DNA of 6,910 nt, from positions 1 through 6,910 of the forward strand of contig JAFSOM010000571.1 of assembly GCA_017447005.1 (NCBI GenBank), given 5' to 3'. Below are positions 1-5,329 of this stretch, piece by piece (within the stretch, counting starts at the first letter, position 1; the number at the start of each line of letters is the position of its first letter). The notes under the pieces are model-generated. The model was given only the letters and a program-made list of their open reading frames with translations, was not told where the DNA came from and did no database searches. The DNA comes from Oscillibacter sp. (lineage in GTDB: Bacteria > Bacillota > Clostridia > Oscillospirales > Oscillospiraceae). The translations under genes were made by a program, and so were the position numbers.

Positions 1-151
1 CATATGTCCCGCCGTCCAAGCCTTCCAGCAGTCCGAGGGTGATTAAGGTATCGGCGGCGCGTTGGGCCTCTCCCTCAAGGGCGAACGAGGCCGGGACGCA
101 CGAAAAGACGATGAACAGGGCGCAAAGCAGGGAAAGCAATTGTTTTCTCAT
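1..151 (-). CDS. Exported SLH-like protein, N-terminal fragment
   Basis: The first 50 codons of a gene leaving the left edge. Reading from ATG at 151-149, the protein starts MRKQLLSLLCALFIVFSC and continues VPASFA-LEGEAQ. This is a classical signal peptide: positive start, hydrophobic core about residues 5-18, and an A-x-A-like signal peptidase I site (SFA) near residue 24. A Cys at 18 is preceded by V-F-S, which is a poor lipobox, so a lipoprotein is less likely. The mature start, AADTLITLGLLEGLDGGTY, matches the opening of surface-layer-homology (SLH) domains, in which an 'AADtLyaLGLfkG' helix-turn is typical; SLH domains bind secondary cell-wall polymers. A GGAGG ribosome site lies 9 nt before the ATG. 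The full length and any other domains are outside the window, so the enzymatic or structural role is unknown. SLH assignment is inference from about 20 residues. Confidence 0.72.
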   Translation of the reverse strand, partial: MRKQLLSLLCALFIVFSCVPASFALEGEAQRAADTLITLGLLEGLDGGTY

Positions 152-207
152 AGTACAGTTCCTCCAGTTAAGATGTCGCGCACTGTCCTTTACTGTACTA
201 TGAAAAA
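144..207. repeat. Inverted repeat at promoter and start codon
   Basis: Arms 144-159 and 192-207 are reverse complements at 15 of 16 positions (mismatch 147/204), with a perfect 11-bp core (CATAGTACAGT / ACTGTACTATG) at 149-159 and 192-202, separated by 32 bp. The left arm covers the ATG and first codons of the SLH-like gene; the right arm covers its candidate -10. It could be a protein-binding site pair or, if the transcript begins further upstream, an RNA hairpin hiding the start codon. Confidence 0.75.
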
Positions 208-220
208 CCGAATTTTGCAA
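192..220 (-). promoter_or_regulatory. Candidate promoter of the SLH-like gene
   Basis: On the minus strand, TTGCAA (215-220) and TACAGT (192-197) are separated by exactly 17 bp; each matches 4 of 6 consensus bases. Transcription would start near 185, giving a leader of about 34 nt with a GGAGG site. The -10 lies inside one arm of the inverted repeat described separately. It is a modest match, and readthrough from uridine phosphorylase is possible because no clear terminator separates the two genes. Confidence 0.45.
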
Positions 221-261
221 GCGCTGACGCGGATTTTTAAAGAAACGGTAACAAACGGCGT

Positions 262-1026
262 TCAGGCGCGGTCGGCGGCAATCAGATTTTTGAGGCCTTC
301 CACGGCGACGCGCACGGCGGCGGACGTGTCCACGCTCATTTGCTGGTCAAGTCCGGCCTGTTCGCGCTCCTGATTCCAGATGACATGGAAGCAGGCCCCG
401 CAACGCACGCCCAGCGCGGCGGCCACGACATAAAGCGCGGCGGTCTCCATCTCGCTGGCCTTGACGCCTAAGCGCTTCCACGCTTCCCACTTGGCTTTCA
501 ACTCGTAACTGACGGGCGACGCGTCGGGGCTGTGCTGTCCGTAGAAACTGTCCTTACTCTGCACCACGCCGGCGTGTACGGTCATCCCTAACGCTTTGGC
601 GGCGTTGACGAGCGCGTTGACGGCGTCGAGATTGCCCACGGCGGGGAACTCCGGCGGCGCGTACTCCAGACTGGTATGCTCAAAGCGTACCGCCCCGGTC
701 GCTACCACGATGTCGCCGGAACGGACGTTGAGGTCAATGCCGCCGCAGGTTCCGGTTCTTAGAAACGTATCCGCGCCGCACTTGTGCAGTTCCTCCATGG
801 CGATAGCGGCGGACGGCCCGCCGATACCCGTGGAACAGGCGGTCACTTTTTCGCCCAGCAGATAGCCTGTCCAGACGCGGAACTCGCGGTTACAGGCGAC
901 TTCGTGCGCGTCGTCAAAGTATGCGGCGATAGCGGGGACGCGTCCGGGATCGCCGGGGAGAATGCAGTAGCGGCCTATGTCGCCGGTCGTACACTGGATA
1001 TGGAATTGCTTTTCAAGTTCTTGCAT
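262..1026 (-). CDS. udp: Uridine phosphorylase
   Basis: Cytosolic pyrimidine salvage enzyme: uridine plus phosphate gives uracil and ribose-1-phosphate (EC 2.4.2.3). The 254 residues match the usual length of the PNP/UDP phosphorylase family. Visible family motifs in order: GDPGR 25-29 (phosphate/ribose site), NREF with Arg47, STGIGGPS 65-72, FLRTGT 88-93 (Arg90 and Thr93, phosphate contacts), TSLEYAPPEFPAV 118-130, FYGQ 161-164, and SEMET 191-195 (Glu192, Met193, Glu194, ribose binding). These align almost residue for residue with E. coli Udp, and the EFPAV block is uridine- rather than purine-specific. One difference: the E. coli uracil-binding Q166/R168 pair reads Gln164/Ser166 here, within GQHSP; I believe this is the Firmicute form of the loop. 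A GGAGG site lies 7 nt before ATG at 1026-1024. It sits 39 nt after a small membrane-protein gene and is probably the distal gene of the recO-mutS2 cluster. A purine or broad-specificity nucleoside phosphorylase is less likely. Confidence 0.9.
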   Translation of the reverse strand: MQELEKQFHIQCTTGDIGRYCILPGDPGRVPAIAAYFDDAHEVACNREFRVWTGYLLGEKVTACSTGIGGPSAAIAMEELHKCGADTFLRTGTCGGIDLNVRSGDIVVATGAVRFEHTSLEYAPPEFPAVGNLDAVNALVNAAKALGMTVHAGVVQSKDSFYGQHSPDASPVSYELKAKWEAWKRLGVKASEMETAALYVVAAALGVRCGACFHVIWNQEREQAGLDQQMSVDTSAAVRVAVEGLKNLIAADRA

Positions 1027-1065
1027 GGTGATACCTCCGTTTTAACTTTGCGCGTTGCGATTATT

Positions 1066-1227
1066 CTATGAGCCGCTCCAGTCTCCGCGAAAAAGCCCGT
1101 AGAGGACAAATCCAATGGACGGAAGGCTGAAAAGCGCTATCCAATCAGGGGTAATGCCCAAATTATCGCAGATTATCAGAAAAATACTGAACACCAACAG
1201 CCAGATTCCAAACAATACGGCTTTCAT
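1066..1227 (-). CDS. 53-residue two-helix membrane protein
   Basis: Short gene between mutS2 and uridine phosphorylase, starting MKAVLFGIWLLVFSIFLIIC and ending LYGLFRGDWSGS. Hydrophobic stretches at about residues 3-20 and 28-46 predict two membrane helices joined by a short loop (DNLGITPDW), with a basic/Trp C-terminus. The start is well supported: an AGGAG site lies 7 nt before the ATG, and that site overlaps the mutS2 stop codon (TAGGAG), leaving only 10 nt between the genes. This packing suggests translational coupling. The gene fills the gap well: its stop is 39 nt before the next ATG. Codon use resembles its neighbours but is somewhat more AT-rich, as is common for hydrophobic proteins. 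I do not recognise the family and assign no function. Confidence 0.78.
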   Translation of the reverse strand: MKAVLFGIWLLVFSIFLIICDNLGITPDWIALFSLPSIGFVLYGLFRGDWSGS

Positions 1228-1237
1228 ACGCTAACTC

Positions 1238-3682
1238 CTATTTTTTCAAAGTCACGACGGTTACGCCGTCCTCGCCTTCCCCGTAGACGCCCAAACGGAA
1301 ACTCTTCACGGCCTTGTTGCGTTTCAGAATCCCGTGTACGGCTTTGCGCAGAGCGCCCGTACCCTTGCCGTGAATAATCACGACGGTTTCGAGATGTCCC
1401 ATAACGGCGCCGGAAAGGAAATTTTCCACAACGCTTTCGGCCTCTATGGTCTCCATGCCGCGAATATCAAGTTCCCGTTGCGCGGCGGAACGCGGAGAGA
1501 ACGAGACGCCGCTTTTCGGCGCGGTACGCGTCGCGCTTGCGCCGGATACGCCGCGCTTCTTACGCGTTACGGGCTGATTCAAGGCGGCGCGTTCGGGGCC
1601 TTCAATCAGACGCACTTCCGACGCGTTCACCTTCATGTTAATCGGCCCGGCTTTCAGACGCAAGGTTTCTCCGTCCACGCTGACGACTTCGGCGGGCGTG
1701 CGGACGCCGGGAATCTCTACGAGGTCTCCGGCCTGAATCGGGCGGCTTGGCTTCGGTATCGGCTCCTGACGCGGGTCGGGATGAGAAAGCGCGTCTTCGG
1801 CTTCGCGTAATTTGCGGCGCAGTTCGGCGCGGGCTTCGTTGGAGTCCACCACGGGGCCATGTTCGAGCAGGGCCTTTTCATGGGCTTTGCGTAAGGCGTC
1901 GAGTTCGGCGAAAACGCCGTCGGCGGCGCTTCTGGCGTCTTTGAGAATCCGTTTCGCTTCGGCCTCTCCCCGGCTTCGGGCGTGCTCTTTGGCGCGCTCC
2001 ATCTGTTCGCGGAACTCCCGCGCTTTTCTGGCGTCCTCCTCCCGCTGACGGTAAAGCCGCTCCGATTCCGTCTCCCGACGTTCCAGCGCCTGACGCTTTT
2101 CCTCCAACTGGGTAAGAATATCCTCAAAGCGCAGACTGTCGCCGCTCATTTGCGCTTGGGCGTCGGCGATGATGTCCTCCGGCAGTCCGAGACGGCGCGA
2201 GATTGCGAACGCGTTCGACTTCCCCGGAATGCCAATAATGAGGCGGTACGTGGGCGCGAGCGTCTCAACGTTGAACTCACAGGACGCGTTTTCCACGCCG
2301 GCGGTCGTCATGGCGAACGTTTTCAGCTCCGCGTAATGCGTGGTCGCGGCGGACTTCGCCCCGAGAGCGCGGACGCGTTGAATGACGGCGATTGCAAGCG
2401 CGGCGCCCTCTACGGGGTCGGTACCCGCGCCGAGTTCGTCGAACAGGAGCAGACTTTTGTCGTCAGTTTCCTGTAGAATGGCGACGATGTTGGTCATATG
2501 CGCGGAGAATGTGGAAAGGCTTTGTTCAATGCTCTGTTCGTCGCCGATGTCGGCCAGTACGCGCTCATAGACGGATAACACGCTACCGTCCCCGGCTGGG
2601 ATGTGCAGGCCGCATTGGGCCATTAGCGTGAGCAGGCCTAACGTTTTCAGGCTGACGGTTTTGCCGCCCGTATTCGGCCCGGTGATAACGAGCGTGTCGA
2701 ACTCTTCGCCGAGGGAAATGTCAATGCGCACGGCGGATTTGGGGTCAAGCAACAGATGACGCGCTTTCCGTAAGCGGATGGCCCCGTCACGGCGCAGAAC
2801 GGGCCGCACGGCGTCCATTTTATAGGAAAGCTGACCGCGTGCGAAAATGAGGTCAAGCCGCACGAGGTTGTTGTAATCGTCCTCAATGTCGCGGCGGTGG
2901 GCGGCGGCGTCGGCGGAGAGTTCCGCGAGGATACGGTCAATTTCCTTTTGCTCTTTGGCTTGCAGTTCGATAAACTCATTATTGGCCTGTACGACGCCCA
3001 TGGGTTCCACAAACACCGTCGCGCCGGATGAGGAGATGTCGTGTACGAGACCGGGCATAGCGGCGCGCTGTTCGGCCTTGACGGGTACGACAAAACGCCC
3101 GTCGCGCTGGGTGATGATGGATTCCTGTAAAATTTTTGCGTAACTGGGCGACGATACGATTTTCTGTAGAATCTGACGGCTTTTCGACTGCGCCGCCCGC
3201 ATATGACGCCGGATGTCGGCGAGTTCGGGGCTGGCGGCGTCGGACACGGTATCTTCGTCGGGGATACAGCGGCGTATTTTCTCTTCGAGAAAGCGGTTGC
3301 CGCGCAGGGAGAGAAAATAACTGTCGAGCGGGCCGCGCTCCTGACGTTCGTCGGGGAAGTATTCGCGGGTACGCCGCGCCGCAGTGAGGACGCCCGCGAC
3401 GATTAGCAGTTCGTGAAGATTCAGCGCTCCGCCCCGGTCGGCGCGGTCAAGGGCTTCCGCGACGGGCTTCACGCCGGAAAAGGACGGGCTTCCATGCTGT
3501 CCGATTAGGGCGCGGGCGTCGTCGGTTTCGTTCAATAAGCGTTCGACATCCTCCCGCAACGTTTCGGGCCGGACGCGTAACGAGCGTTCTTTGGCCTCCG
3601 CGCTGACGGCCTGTTCCGCGAGCAGTTCCAGTACGCGGGGGAGTTCCAGAGTACGGACGGACTTTTCGGTAAGTTCACTCAT
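1238..3682 (-). CDS. mutS2: MutS2 / RqcU ATPase-endonuclease
   Basis: MutS homologue of the MutS2 type, 814 residues, full length for the family (about 780-800). It has no mismatch-recognition domain. In order: N-terminal core/lever helices (1-300); ABC-type ATPase with Walker A GPNTGGKT 335-342, signature region STFSAHMTN 390-398, Walker B LLLFDELGAGTDP 411-423 and the H-loop THY 448-450; a long charged coiled coil about 515-635; a KOW-like small barrel about 648-695; a basic linker about 705-730; and a C-terminal Smr domain about 736-814 with LDIRG 738-742 and HGKGTGALR 771-779. All ATPase and Smr motifs are intact. From family knowledge, Bacillus MutS2 splits collided ribosomes (hence RqcU), while in Helicobacter and Thermus it suppresses recombination by nicking branched DNA. 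An AGGAG site lies 8-9 nt before the ATG. It lies 94 nt after the Cys-rich gene and probably shares its transcript with recO. Confidence 0.97.
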   Translation of the reverse strand: MSELTEKSVRTLELPRVLELLAEQAVSAEAKERSLRVRPETLREDVERLLNETDDARALIGQHGSPSFSGVKPVAEALDRADRGGALNLHELLIVAGVLTAARRTREYFPDERQERGPLDSYFLSLRGNRFLEEKIRRCIPDEDTVSDAASPELADIRRHMRAAQSKSRQILQKIVSSPSYAKILQESIITQRDGRFVVPVKAEQRAAMPGLVHDISSSGATVFVEPMGVVQANNEFIELQAKEQKEIDRILAELSADAAAHRRDIEDDYNNLVRLDLIFARGQLSYKMDAVRPVLRRDGAIRLRKARHLLLDPKSAVRIDISLGEEFDTLVITGPNTGGKTVSLKTLGLLTLMAQCGLHIPAGDGSVLSVYERVLADIGDEQSIEQSLSTFSAHMTNIVAILQETDDKSLLLFDELGAGTDPVEGAALAIAVIQRVRALGAKSAATTHYAELKTFAMTTAGVENASCEFNVETLAPTYRLIIGIPGKSNAFAISRRLGLPEDIIADAQAQMSGDSLRFEDILTQLEEKRQALERRETESERLYRQREEDARKAREFREQMERAKEHARSRGEAEAKRILKDARSAADGVFAELDALRKAHEKALLEHGPVVDSNEARAELRRKLREAEDALSHPDPRQEPIPKPSRPIQAGDLVEIPGVRTPAEVVSVDGETLRLKAGPINMKVNASEVRLIEGPERAALNQPVTRKKRGVSGASATRTAPKSGVSFSPRSAAQRELDIRGMETIEAESVVENFLSGAVMGHLETVVIIHGKGTGALRKAVHGILKRNKAVKSFRLGVYGEGEDGVTVVTLKK

Positions 3683-3776
3683 ATAGGGATTCTCCTGTCA
3701 GGAAAATAAACGGGGCTATCGGGCATTCCAGCGCGGACGATTACAAGGGCGCGGCCTCACAGCGCGGAATGCGGCG

Positions 3777-4235
3777 TTAATACGGGTTGGGTTCGTCGAG
3801 GAGCCACGGCAGACGCTCAAACCAAAATTCAATTTGAAAGCAGGGTTGCGGGAAATCGTCGGGGAGCAAATCGCAGTCGGAACAGCAGGCGACGGAAACG
3901 CCGTCGGCGAGTTTCCATATGGCGCCGTAACGCGCATGCTGTCCGGGAACGGGGCCGCCCTTGACGAGTTCCCCGCAGACGTGATACCATGCGCTGGTGA
4001 ATACGCTGTCAGGGAGGCTTTCGTAATGACAGACTTCGGCGGGCTTGAGCGGGTCAAGTCCGAGTTTGCGATAGAATCCGGTCACGGCTTGCGGCAGAGT
4101 TTTCACGGCGCGGGTAAAGTTCCGACAGCCGGGACATTCGCAATCCACCCACGGGAGCGGGTGCAGGGCGTAGTATGTGCGCGTGCGTTCGAGGTTGACG
4201 CGCACGGCGTAGGGGCCGAAATTCAGGTCAATCAT
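3777..4235 (-). CDS. Cys-rich conserved hypothetical protein
   Basis: 152-residue soluble protein starting MIDLNFGPYAVRVNLERTRT. It has nine cysteines: a C-x-C-x2-C cluster at 32/34/37 (DCECPGCRNF), single Cys at 69, 87 and 132, and a CC-x2-C cluster at 117/118/121 (ACCSDCDLLPDDFP). The two clusters suggest a bound metal, most simply zinc, though an Fe-S site is not excluded. The C-terminal part is rich in aromatics and Pro (CFQIEFWFERLPWLLDEP). There is no signal peptide or membrane helix. I recall similar uncharacterised proteins in clostridial genomes but can name no family. The ATG at 4235 overlaps the recO stop (ATGA, 4 bp), and an AAAGGA site lies inside the end of recO, so translation is probably coupled to recO. 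That linkage hints at, but does not prove, a role near DNA metabolism. Confident as a gene; function unknown. Confidence 0.88.
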   Translation of the reverse strand: MIDLNFGPYAVRVNLERTRTYYALHPLPWVDCECPGCRNFTRAVKTLPQAVTGFYRKLGLDPLKPAEVCHYESLPDSVFTSAWYHVCGELVKGGPVPGQHARYGAIWKLADGVSVACCSDCDLLPDDFPQPCFQIEFWFERLPWLLDEPNPY

Positions 4236-5005
4236 AGGGCGGTTCCTTTCGAGGGCGCGAGGCTTTTGTAAAATTCGAGCGTGCGGAAACGGCGTTCCAT
4301 TTGGGCGAAAAGAAACTGTTCGGAGGCGTCCGCGAGACGTTTTAAGGGTTCCGGGCCGAGACGGAAGGCGTACAGGCGTTTTTCGTCCCCGTAGACGACG
4401 TGGCGCAGAGCCGCGAGGGAATCAGGGCAGAGCGGCGCGGCGTTGCCGTCGTTGACGGGGCCGCAGTTCCGACAGCGTATCACGCCCTGAACGGCGTCCA
4501 GCATGGGTTCTGACGGATTCGGATTGCCGCAACGGGCGCAGGCGTCGGCGAGCGGGCCGAATCCGGCGACGCACAGGAATTTCAGTTCAAAGGCGGCCTT
4601 GACGAGCGGGAGCGGATAACGGCGCGTGGAGAGCGCGTAAAGACCGTTCAGCAGGTGACGCAGGAGCGGCGCGGCGGGGGTATCCTCTACCGCGACGGCC
4701 TCCGCGAGTTCAGCGAAGTAAAAGCCGAGGGAGAGCGTTTCGAGGTCGTCGCGCAGACCGGGGAACAGTTCCAGTGTGGCGCCGTCCTTGGCGTAATGCC
4801 AGTTCCCGCGGCGGTAAATCGTCCATTCGGAGTACGCGAGCGACTGCGCGGAGGCGGCGAGGGGACTGTTTTTGCGTCGGGCGCCGCGGGCGATAACAGG
4901 CGTTTTGCCGTGGTCGTCCGTCAGGAGGGTCAAAATCTTATCGCTTTCCCGGGTCACGGTCTCCCGCAGGACGATGCCCCGGGTCACAAAGTACGGCGCC
5001 GACAT
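4232..5005 (-). CDS. recO: DNA repair protein RecO
   Basis: 257-residue recombination mediator that, with RecR (and RecF), loads RecA onto SSB-coated single-stranded DNA and anneals complementary strands. The N-terminal OB-fold spans about 1-80: FVTRGIVLRETVTRESDKIL (6-25), LLTDDHGK 27-34, and the family motif ARGARRKNS 39-47. A helical domain follows, with a four-Cys zinc site at Cys156/159 (CARCG) and Cys178/181 (CRNC). These features and the length are typical of RecO. Start choice: the frame stays open upstream to 5218, but ATG at 5005-5003 is preceded by a purine-rich GGGGGAG site, the family's N-terminus begins here, and the promoter's predicted transcript start (about 5030) leaves only about 25 nt of leader. 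The upstream codons lie in repeats and are non-coding. First gene of the minus-strand cluster; its stop overlaps the next ATG. Confidence 0.95.
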   Translation of the reverse strand: MSAPYFVTRGIVLRETVTRESDKILTLLTDDHGKTPVIARGARRKNSPLAASAQSLAYSEWTIYRRGNWHYAKDGATLELFPGLRDDLETLSLGFYFAELAEAVAVEDTPAAPLLRHLLNGLYALSTRRYPLPLVKAAFELKFLCVAGFGPLADACARCGNPNPSEPMLDAVQGVIRCRNCGPVNDGNAAPLCPDSLAALRHVVYGDEKRLYAFRLGPEPLKRLADASEQFLFAQMERRFRTLEFYKSLAPSKGTAL

Positions 5006-5036
5006 AAAACTCCCCCCTTTCCTTTCAGACGCCCTC

Positions 5037-5065
5037 ATTATAGCGCATTGCGGGGAAATCCGCAA
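5037..5065 (-). promoter_or_regulatory. recO operon promoter
   Basis: On the minus strand, TTGCGG (5060-5065), a 17-bp spacer and a perfect TATAAT (5037-5042) form a sigma-A-type promoter. Transcription should begin near 5030, about 25 nt before the recO ATG. It probably drives recO, the Cys-rich gene, mutS2, the small membrane gene and udp. Confidence 0.82.
5048..5065. promoter_or_regulatory. Inverted repeat over the recO -35 box
   Basis: TTGCGG (5048-5053) and CCGCAA (5060-5065) are a perfect 6-bp inverted repeat around a 6-bp centre. The right arm is exactly the -35 box of the recO promoter and the left arm lies in the spacer, the position expected for a repressor operator. Six-base arms in GC-rich DNA can also occur by chance. 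Confidence 0.35.
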
Positions 5066-5080
5066 CCGCAAAAGCGCGCC

Positions 5081-5201
5081 GGAACGATTGTTTTTCATCC
5101 GGCGCCGGAAAAACGGAAGCGCCGGAAGGTTTGCTTTTCGTCCGGCGCCAGAAAACAGAAGCGGCGGAACGATTGTTTTTCCCCAAACGCCGGAAAAATT
5201 C
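5081..5201. repeat. Tandem repeat of about 43 bp, 2.8 copies
   Basis: Units begin at 5081, 5124 and 5166 (spacing 43 and 42 bp), each opening with GGAA and a T-rich tract. Units 1 and 3 share 16 identical bases (GGAACGATTGTTTTTC at 5081-5096 and 5166-5181); units 1 and 2 share a TCCGGCGCC core. Each unit can fold with a T-tract (TTTTTC) on the left and an A-tract (GAAAA) on the right around a GC-rich centre; CCGGCGCCGG at 5099-5108 is a perfect palindrome. The array lies between two divergent promoters and outside both predicted transcripts. It occupies most of the 324-nt gap 5006-5329; apart from it, that gap holds the two promoters and the DUF975 gene's leader. Confidence 0.85.
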
Positions 5202-5211
5202 AAAATATCTA

Positions 5212-5240
5212 TTGACACTTAGCGCGATACGTGGCAAACT
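5212..5240 (+). promoter_or_regulatory. Promoter of the DUF975 gene
   Basis: Consensus -35 TTGACA (5212-5217), 17-bp spacer, then CAAACT (5235-5240) as a weak -10 supported by an extended -10 TGG (5232-5234). The transcript would start near 5247, just before a potential stem-loop. TAGCGCG occurs on both sides of the -10 (5220-5226 and 5242-5248), 22 bp apart, about two helical turns. Confidence 0.65.
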
Positions 5241-5249
5241 GTAGCGCGG

Positions 5250-5305
5250 GGACTGTTTCGGGATTCGCCCCCGACAGGTCGACATAGAAGACATGGAAAC
5301 AGTCC
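5250..5305 (+). promoter_or_regulatory. Leader stem-loop before the DUF975 gene
   Basis: GGACTGTTTC (5250-5259) pairs perfectly with GAAACAGTCC (5296-5305), enclosing 36 nt that hold a possible inner GGG/CCC hairpin and a GTCGAC palindrome. It would begin about 3 nt into the transcript and end 9 nt before the AAGGAGG ribosome site. CGACATAGAA is repeated directly at 5280-5289 and 5305-5314. No riboswitch class is recognisable; it may be a 5' stabilising stem or a regulatory leader. Confidence 0.55.
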
Positions 5306-5314
5306 GACATAGAA

Positions 5315-5321
5315 AAGGAGG
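5315..5321 (+). promoter_or_regulatory. Ribosome site that decides the DUF975 start
   Basis: AAGGAGG occupies 5315-5321. A GTG at 5321-5323 overlaps it and cannot be the start. The in-frame GTG at 5330-5332 follows the site by 8 nt, so translation should start there. Confidence 0.85.
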
Positions 5322-5329
5322 TGTCCGCC

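Noticed and set aside
208..261. Terminator after uridine phosphorylase
   Set aside because: Only a 4-bp AACG/CGTT stem followed by a short T-run on the minus strand; too weak to call.
200..373. Plus-strand frame from ATG at 200, MKNRILQALTRIFKETV, divergent to the SLH-like gene
   Set aside because: It runs into the 3' end of uridine phosphorylase on the opposite strand, has no ribosome site, and looks like GC-rich antisense frame; its start simply mirrors the inverted repeat.
1334..3406. Many plus-strand open frames opposite mutS2
   Set aside because: They lack ribosome sites and recognisable domains, and the minus strand encodes an intact conserved protein throughout.
3716..4057. 113-codon minus-strand frame overlapping the Cys-rich gene
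   Set aside because: Low-complexity Ser/Pro/Arg composition, no ribosome site, and overlap with a better supported gene.
5006..5218. In-frame N-terminal extension of RecO by 71 codons
   Set aside because: It lies over the promoter and tandem repeats, is not RecO-like, and a strong ribosome site and promoter support the start at 5005.
5066..5220. CRISPR array in the divergent region
   Set aside because: Units are contiguous with no unique spacers between repeats, fewer than three full copies, and no cas genes nearby.
5321..5329. Earlier GTG start for the DUF975 gene
   Set aside because: This GTG overlaps the AAGGAGG ribosome site itself; the GTG at 5330 has proper spacing.
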